This document shows positions 37,296 to 41,301 of a DNA stretch of 41,301 nucleotides, piece by piece. The notes under the pieces are model-generated. The model saw only the letters and a list, made by a program, of their open reading frames with translations, ran no database searches and had not been told where the DNA came from. Where the stretch lies: positions 1 through 41,301 of the IMG/VR virus record IMGVR_UViG_3300005663_000019; one strand, written 5' to 3'. The position numbers and the translations under genes are program-made. Numbering within the stretch: the stretch's first letter is position 1; each line of letters starts with the position of its first letter. This DNA is from a virus.

Positions 37296-38281
37296 TTGCC
37301 GCCTTTCGGGTACTGCCTGATTCTTAAATCTTCCGGAAATTGGTTTATGTCTTTGATAAGTACGCGCTTTGGTTTACACTCGCTCCACCAATCCTTTGCG
37401 TCCTTAATTGTTTCAAAGTATATATTTTCCTTTGGCTCTTTCTGCCCTAATATTTTATTGATACGAACTTTCCACAAGTGCATCTGCTTAACAAACACAG
37501 GAACGCCCGCCGCTTTGCATTGTTTTACAACATCCCTGATATTATCAACCGGACAATACCTCGCCCCCGGCCCGGACTCACCGCCAACGATTACCCAGTC
37601 GAGTAAATCCGCTATGTGGCAATAGCCAACGCCCCAAGATTTTGGGACAGTACCAAACAAACTTAAATCCACCGCCCCCAGCATCGGCTCAATACTCACG
37701 AACCGCACCGCCGCCGGTATCTGTAACAGTATCGGGATTCGCTTGTCGGCCTGCTCTTGATTCTCTGCCGTTACGCCAAGCCAGAGGTTAAGTAAGGGTA
37801 ATATATCTGTAATCTTACCTGCTGCATCAAGGTCAAATACTCCGCTGCTATGTCGATAATCTTGAAATAGCCCATCAAAATACTCCCACATTCTCTTTGC
37901 CCTTTTGGTTAATATTTGGAATGTGTGTTGGGGGCAGTTCACAATTATACCCATCACCTTGTCGATAAACTCAAACGGCACGGACTTATGAAACATATCA
38001 CCCATTGAGTCGGAGAATATCATCCGGGGCTTGCGCCAGTGCAGGGGGATTTCAAGGGCGGACTCATCGCAGAATACATGGCCGTTCCACTTGCCATCCA
38101 TTGTAAGAACTTCATCGTATTTCTCCCAAGTTGCCATGCTTTTGTCGGTGGATTGAAAATACATCATACCACGAACACGATTTGCCATCCTCTCGGCATA
38201 GCAGTTATCGCAGCCGGGGCTGACCTTAGTGCAGCCGACAACTGGATTCCAGGTAGATTCTGTCCATTCAATTTTACTCAT
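37292..38281 (-). CDS. DUF5131 / phage Gp37-Gp68 family protein (329 aa)
   Basis: ATG 38281 (MSKIEWTESTWNP) has AAAGG six bases upstream. The start IEWTESTWNPVVGCTKVSPGCDNCYAERMA with C17, C24 and C27 is the signature of this widespread phage family; it resembles a metal-cluster site of radical-SAM-like enzymes. Further on are PRMIFSDSMGDMFH, DWVIVGGESGPGARYCP and PVFVKQMHLW, also typical. The biochemical activity of the family is not firmly known. It lies among early genes with an ASCH-like protein and a DNA methyltransferase, possibly a nucleic-acid modification set. Confidence 0.8.
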   Translation of the reverse strand: MSKIEWTESTWNPVVGCTKVSPGCDNCYAERMANRVRGMMYFQSTDKSMATWEKYDEVLTMDGKWNGHVFCDESALEIPLHWRKPRMIFSDSMGDMFHKSVPFEFIDKVMGIIVNCPQHTFQILTKRAKRMWEYFDGLFQDYRHSSGVFDLDAAGKITDILPLLNLWLGVTAENQEQADKRIPILLQIPAAVRFVSIEPMLGAVDLSLFGTVPKSWGVGYCHIADLLDWVIVGGESGPGARYCPVDNIRDVVKQCKAAGVPVFVKQMHLWKVRINKILGQKEPKENIYFETIKDAKDWWSECKPKRVLIKDINQFPEDLRIRQYPKGGK

Positions 38282-38293
38282 CTTCAACCTTTC

Positions 38294-38629
38294 TCAGACG
38301 TACTTAAACTCAATTCGGTTAATAACTCTTTTAGAGTCTTGCTTGTAATGTTCACATATCATCCGGACAAAATCAGATGGTTCAAATTCAGGGAATCCCT
38401 CTTTGATACAGTCGTTTTTTGTAATCTCATCCAAAGGCTCGGGCCGTGTCGAAACAATCTTAATCACCGCAATCCTTTGAATCTTCTGGCCCTTCTTTAG
38501 CCCCATTGCTTTTTCAACTGCCTGAACTTTGTCGCCCGGTTTCAAAAACCACCAGCCAAATCGCCGCGTAACGGTTTTTGTCCGGGCCTTGACCTGCTCG
38601 GTCGTCATTGCAAAACTCATATTACGCAT
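38294..38629 (-). CDS. ASCH-like domain protein (111 aa)
   Basis: ATG 38629 (MRNMSFAMTTEQV) follows AAGGAG by eight bases; the TTG at 38635 is less well placed. The protein has the small beta-barrel pattern of ASCH proteins: SFAMTTEQVKARTKTVTRRFG...WFLKPGDKVQAVEK...IAVIKIVSTRPEPLDEIT. ASCH domains bind RNA or modified nucleosides. It lies next to the DUF5131 gene, a pairing often seen in phages, though this was not checked here. Confidence 0.7.
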   Translation of the reverse strand: MRNMSFAMTTEQVKARTKTVTRRFGWWFLKPGDKVQAVEKAMGLKKGQKIQRIAVIKIVSTRPEPLDEITKNDCIKEGFPEFEPSDFVRMICEHYKQDSKRVINRIEFKYV

Positions 38630-38640
38630 CTTCAACTCTC

Positions 38641-38658
38641 CTTGCCGCCCGGCGGCTG
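38641..38658 (-). repeat. GC hairpin linker before an RBS, copy 1
   Basis: The minus strand has CAGCCGCCGGGCGGCAAG immediately followed by GAG. GCCGC/GCGGC forms a 5-bp stem with loop CGG, and AAGGAG of the ASCH-like gene begins directly after the stem. The same arrangement occurs at 39074-39093. Confidence 0.65.
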
Positions 38659-38666
38659 TTAATTAT

Positions 38667-38948
38667 TTAAGCCCGCAGTCTTCGCCAGTTTCTGAAAACT
38701 TGTTCTGACATTGCAGTCCCTTTAGGTATGGGGCGACCATGTTCATCTATCCCATGACATATTTTTCCTGCAATTCCCAACAGGGCATTGTCGCTTATAT
38801 TTATTTTTCTCATTTCTATCCAACCCTCATTGGTCACTACTTCAGGAACTTCCTTCTCCCATATAGTTCCCAATGGCCACCTGTTTCCTTCGGACGTCCA
38901 ATTACATAAATCCGTCTCTGTAATATTGTTTAGTGCCACATCCGTCAT
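38667..38948 (-). CDS. Hypothetical protein (93 aa)
   Basis: ATG 38948 (MTDVALNN) with GAGGTG a few bases upstream is preferred over a TTG at 38963. The product has NWTSEGNRWPLGTIWEKEVPEVVTNEGWIEM and ends with an ICHGIDEHGRPIPKG...VFRNWRRLRA segment. The HGRP motif recalls small DNA-binding or morphogenesis proteins, but no family is clear. It is co-directional and tightly packed. Confidence 0.5.
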   Translation of the reverse strand: MTDVALNNITETDLCNWTSEGNRWPLGTIWEKEVPEVVTNEGWIEMRKINISDNALLGIAGKICHGIDEHGRPIPKGTAMSEQVFRNWRRLRA

Positions 38949-38972
38949 TTTTTCACCTCTCAAAATTGTAAT

Positions 38973-39065
38973 TTACTCATTCACCTTTTCCATTATTAAA
39001 TGAGCAACCAGTTCTTCATCGTTCCTGTCCTGCCCAACAACATATTCCGTGCCGTTTATTTCCAT
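38973..39065 (-). CDS. Tiny hypothetical protein (30 aa)
   Basis: ATG 39065 is preceded by AAGGAG six bases upstream, next to the GC hairpin linker. The 30-residue product (MEINGTEYVVGQ...) is acidic. It sits between two genes with the same strand and proper spacing, which supports expression, although its size makes function impossible to read. Confidence 0.4.
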   Translation of the reverse strand: MEINGTEYVVGQDRNDEELVAHLIMEKVNE

Positions 39066-39073
39066 CTGTCACT

Positions 39074-39093
39074 CCTTGCCGCCGGGCGGCTGA
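39074..39093 (-). repeat. GC hairpin linker before an RBS, copy 2
   Basis: The minus strand has CAGCCGCCCGGCGGCAAGG; GCCGC/GCGGC can pair with loop CCG. It precedes the tiny gene at 39065. It differs from the copy at 38641-38658 only in the middle base pair, so both keep the same stem. Confidence 0.65.
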
Positions 39094-39095
39094 AA

Positions 39096-39482
39096 TTACC
39101 AATCAATGTCTATTATATAACAACCTTTTTCTAAAAGACCCCTCTCGTGTAAATCATTAGCTACCATTTGTATATCAGGGTAAAAGTTTCGCTCCCACCA
39201 TAATCGTATTAAAAACTTATCAACATCCTGCTTCAGGCGGGTTTTAGGGTCACGCTTGAGCCAAGCAGAAAAACTAACACCCATTTTGTTGTGATTCACT
39301 ATCTCTGGGACAGACTCCCGTTTATAATCCTCGGCTTTATCAGGAACTTGTATACGAAAAATTCCTCTTGACTTACACCCGCCTTGCTGCTGAAACGAAT
39401 AAGGTCGCCCATAGGTTTTTTCTACTAACTTGTCCCAATCAAAAACATCTACTATATTTTCTTTTGTTATTTTTAAATCCAT
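39096..39482 (-). CDS. Hypothetical protein (128 aa)
   Basis: ATG 39482 follows GAGGTG six bases upstream. The product begins MDLKITKENIVDVFDWDKL, has SRGIFRIQVPDKAEDYKRESVPEIV and a helical end (DVDKFLIRLWWERNFYPDIQMVANDLHERGLLEKG). No motif is recognised. It comes directly after the DNA methyltransferase in the early block. Confidence 0.55.
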   Translation of the reverse strand: MDLKITKENIVDVFDWDKLVEKTYGRPYSFQQQGGCKSRGIFRIQVPDKAEDYKRESVPEIVNHNKMGVSFSAWLKRDPKTRLKQDVDKFLIRLWWERNFYPDIQMVANDLHERGLLEKGCYIIDIDW

Positions 39483-39493
39483 TTTTCACCTCG

Positions 39494-40885
39494 CTATTCA
39501 CTGAATAAACTCCTCTGGCCGGCCAGTTGCTCTTGCTTCGATATTCCCGTCTCGGCCTCAGCCACTCGGTAATCGGCCTGCTCGGTTATGTATGATTCGT
39601 TTAGTTCACTGCCTATATAATTGCGGCCCAAACGCGCTGCCACAGCCGCCACAGTGCCCGAACCCATGAACGGGTCATAAACTATCGCCGGCACCGGCTC
39701 TTCTACCACACAGCCGCACGTAGGCCGCCAGCCGATGGTTGTGGTATTTACGCCGGCTACCGTGTTGCCGCAGGAATTGACGCCATCGCCCTGCTTGTGC
39801 CTGTCTGTTTTGTCGGCGGGCCTGTCTCGCTTCACCTGCTGCTTATCAACAACCCTGGCCCACTGGCTACCGCACGTTGGACACACGCCCTTTTGACTGG
39901 TAGCTACTTTAATACAAGGCTCAACCAACTTTTCCGGGAACGTGGCGTAATGTGCATCGGGATAAGCCTGCGGATTTATGGTCCATACGTCACGAAGATT
40001 GCGACCGGCACCGCATCGTAACATACCGTTGCCTTGCGAGTTATTGCCCGGAAAATCTCTATCAGGTCTTTGGTTAGTGAAATCACCATCGACGATCCGT
40101 TTGTCGTTTTGTGTGCTTTCGGCAAGTTCCTCTTTCACCGCCTCCATATCGCAATAGTAATTGCCGGTCTTAACAAATTGGAATAAATACTCGTGCGCCC
40201 TCGTTGGCCGCCAACTGCCACGCCGCAATACCAAACCATCATTCGGCTTACACTTCGCGCAGCCGGGACAATCTACCCATTTTGCAAGTGGGTTTTTGTT
40301 CATGGACGGAAAGCCGCTTAAACCGCTTTTCATGCCACCACTCTTTTGACTACCGCCCAAGCTAACCCTACATCTTTCCCACCGCCAGCCGTTGACCGAT
40401 TCCGGCATCGTTGAACCGCTATATTTATCACAGAAACTTACAGCCTTCGCCCAAATAGTATCACTTCGCAGTATCCAGCCATCGGCCTGTAATGCTAAAG
40501 CCAGCCGCCAGGCCAGACCCATGAGGTCGCCAGTCTTTAATTTGTTTTCCGGCCATTCCGGTTTAACTCTCTGGCGTGAGTCTTTGTGATTTTCGTTTGT
40601 AGTTTTTGTGTCGCCATATCCCTTGCCACTTCCCCAGTAAGCATCCCCATAATTAAGAAACAGCACACCATCATCACGCAATTTCTGCCGAAGCACCCTA
40701 AATCCGGCGACGAGTTTTTCGATATGTTCCTCGACCGTCTTTTCCGAACCGAGTTGACCTTCAACGCCATAATCCCTTTGCCCCCAGTACGGCGGCGATG
40801 TGATAATACAATGCAGTAATTTATCGGGCAGGCCCTCTCCTACCTCAACCCAATCGCCACAAATAATAGTATTAACCGGTATCAT
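39494..40885 (-). CDS. Site-specific DNA methyltransferase, beta class (463 aa)
   Basis: The catalytic motif IV TSPPYW is at residues 29-34 and the S-adenosylmethionine motif I DPFMGSGT at 404-411. This order, IV before I, is that of beta-class N4-cytosine or N6-adenine methyltransferases. Between them are a helical target region and two CxxC pairs (CPGCAKC; CPTCGSQW) that may bind zinc. ATG 40885 is three bases after the stop of the repeat protein. No restriction enzyme is adjacent, so it is probably an orphan methyltransferase that protects phage DNA or regulates its genes; the target sequence cannot be read from the protein. Confidence 0.85.
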   Translation of the reverse strand: MIPVNTIICGDWVEVGEGLPDKLLHCIITSPPYWGQRDYGVEGQLGSEKTVEEHIEKLVAGFRVLRQKLRDDGVLFLNYGDAYWGSGKGYGDTKTTNENHKDSRQRVKPEWPENKLKTGDLMGLAWRLALALQADGWILRSDTIWAKAVSFCDKYSGSTMPESVNGWRWERCRVSLGGSQKSGGMKSGLSGFPSMNKNPLAKWVDCPGCAKCKPNDGLVLRRGSWRPTRAHEYLFQFVKTGNYYCDMEAVKEELAESTQNDKRIVDGDFTNQRPDRDFPGNNSQGNGMLRCGAGRNLRDVWTINPQAYPDAHYATFPEKLVEPCIKVATSQKGVCPTCGSQWARVVDKQQVKRDRPADKTDRHKQGDGVNSCGNTVAGVNTTTIGWRPTCGCVVEEPVPAIVYDPFMGSGTVAAVAARLGRNYIGSELNESYITEQADYRVAEAETGISKQEQLAGQRSLFSE

Positions 40886-40888
40886 CTG

Positions 40889-41301
40889 TTAGCCTATTTT
40901 TTCTTCTTTTAACCCACCCTCAAACCATGATTTCAGCGATGCCCGCTCAATCTTTGTCCACAACTCACATTCCAATACTTTCTTCCTGTAAGATTTTGGT
41001 AACTTGCTTAAATTCTTTTGAATTTCAGCGATACACCCTTTCTTGACAATGTTCACCATTTCAGGAAAACCAAAACAGTGACATTTTTCAATCCACCACC
41101 CTCTCTCTCTTTCACCGTCAAGGTCAAACCTTATTAAATCGCAAGTTAGTTTTCCTATTTTGGAATAATCAAAAGTGAGTGGAATATATAATCCGCCTGT
41201 GTAGATGTTGCCGCCGCCTGTGTCGATGTAGCCGCCGCCTGTGTAGATGTAGCCGCCGCCTGTGTAGATGTTGCCGCCGCCTGTGTAGATGTAGCCGCCG
41301 C
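40889..41301 (-). CDS. GGGYIYT-repeat protein, C-terminal part (gene cut by window end)
   Basis: The frame enters the window at 41301 within the repeat (GGYIYT-GGGNIYT-GGGYIYT-GGGYIDT-GGGNIYT) and leaves it with GG-LYIPLTFDYSKIGK. About 100 residues follow: a beta start, a Trp/Cys-rich stretch (RERGWWIEKCHCFGFPE) and a helical, basic end (KLPKSYRKKVLECELWTKIERASLKSWFEGGLKEEKIG) to TAA 40891-40889. The C-terminal domain is not recognised; its helical region may anchor or oligomerise the repeat part. It continues the N-terminal piece at 1-393. Confidence 0.8.
   Translation of the reverse strand, partial: GGYIYTGGGNIYTGGGYIYTGGGYIDTGGGNIYTGGLYIPLTFDYSKIGKLTCDLIRFDLDGERERGWWIEKCHCFGFPEMVNIVKKGCIAEIQKNLSKLPKSYRKKVLECELWTKIERASLKSWFEGGLKEEKIG
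41194..41301 (-). repeat. 21-bp coding tandem repeat array (right piece)
   Basis: About five units in the order YY, NY, YY, YD, NY, with the same codons as the array at 1-239. The last 29 bases of the window (41273-41301) equal its first 29 bases, which joins the ends in frame; longer overlap fails because the next units differ (TAC versus AAC). Confidence 0.9.

Overview
The window reads as an almost complete temperate phage genome of about 41 kb, probably podovirus-like. It has a terminase pair, a P22-type portal, a scaffold, an N4-gp56-type major capsid protein, a head-tail adaptor, a beta-rich tail protein, fibre-like proteins and three internal or ejection-type proteins. There is no tape measure, tail tube or sheath. 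The host is probably a Gram-negative bacterium, because several genes have Sec signal peptides or lipoboxes; a planctomycete-type host is only a guess. Both ends of the window lie inside the same 21-bp tandem repeat, in the same reading frame of one minus-strand gene. The molecule is therefore best read as circular, or circularly permuted, and opened inside a repeat array the assembler could not cross.

Layout. Nearly everything is on the minus strand and runs as one long procession. It starts near 5.3 kb (tRNA with CAU anticodon, an 18-residue leader peptide, zinc-binding protein, HNH nuclease, several small proteins, a replication-type protein, a second tyrosine recombinase, hypotheticals, and the GGGYIYT repeat protein cut by the window ends). 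It continues from the right end leftwards: DNA methyltransferase, small proteins, an ASCH-like protein, a DUF5131 (Gp37/Gp68) protein, a zinc-ribbon protein and an HTH regulator. The late genes follow: small and large terminase (36.7-34.8 kb), portal (34.0-31.9), exported or lipidated small proteins and zinc-finger proteins (31.9-29.5), a terminator near 29.45, scaffold (28.1-27.4), capsid (27.4-26.0), signal-peptide-bearing beta-repeat proteins and tail proteins (26.0-16.5), ejection proteins (16.5-9.6), and a small lysis or membrane cassette (9.55-8.8).

The only plus-strand block is 5.5-8.8 kb. It holds an attachment region with the 3' half of a tRNA-Gly(CCC) gene as its core, a strong promoter upstream of the core, candidate integrase arm sites on both sides, the integrase and its terminator. 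An accessory island follows: a strong promoter, a structured leader with interleaved inverted repeats, a ribbon-helix-helix-like gene, and four tiny membrane or lipoprotein genes.

Points that stand out: the near-identical VNTR coding array at the contig ends; the promoter placed so that integration would separate it from int; paired 7-bp candidate arm sites in 11-bp phase; the pseudoknot-topology leader at 7.1-7.2 kb; several virion-operon proteins with export signals; a C-terminal coding module repeated at three gene junctions; and an initiator-like tRNA with C at position 33. No endolysin and no DNA polymerase or helicase gene was recognised. No database search could be run, so family names rest on motif recognition.
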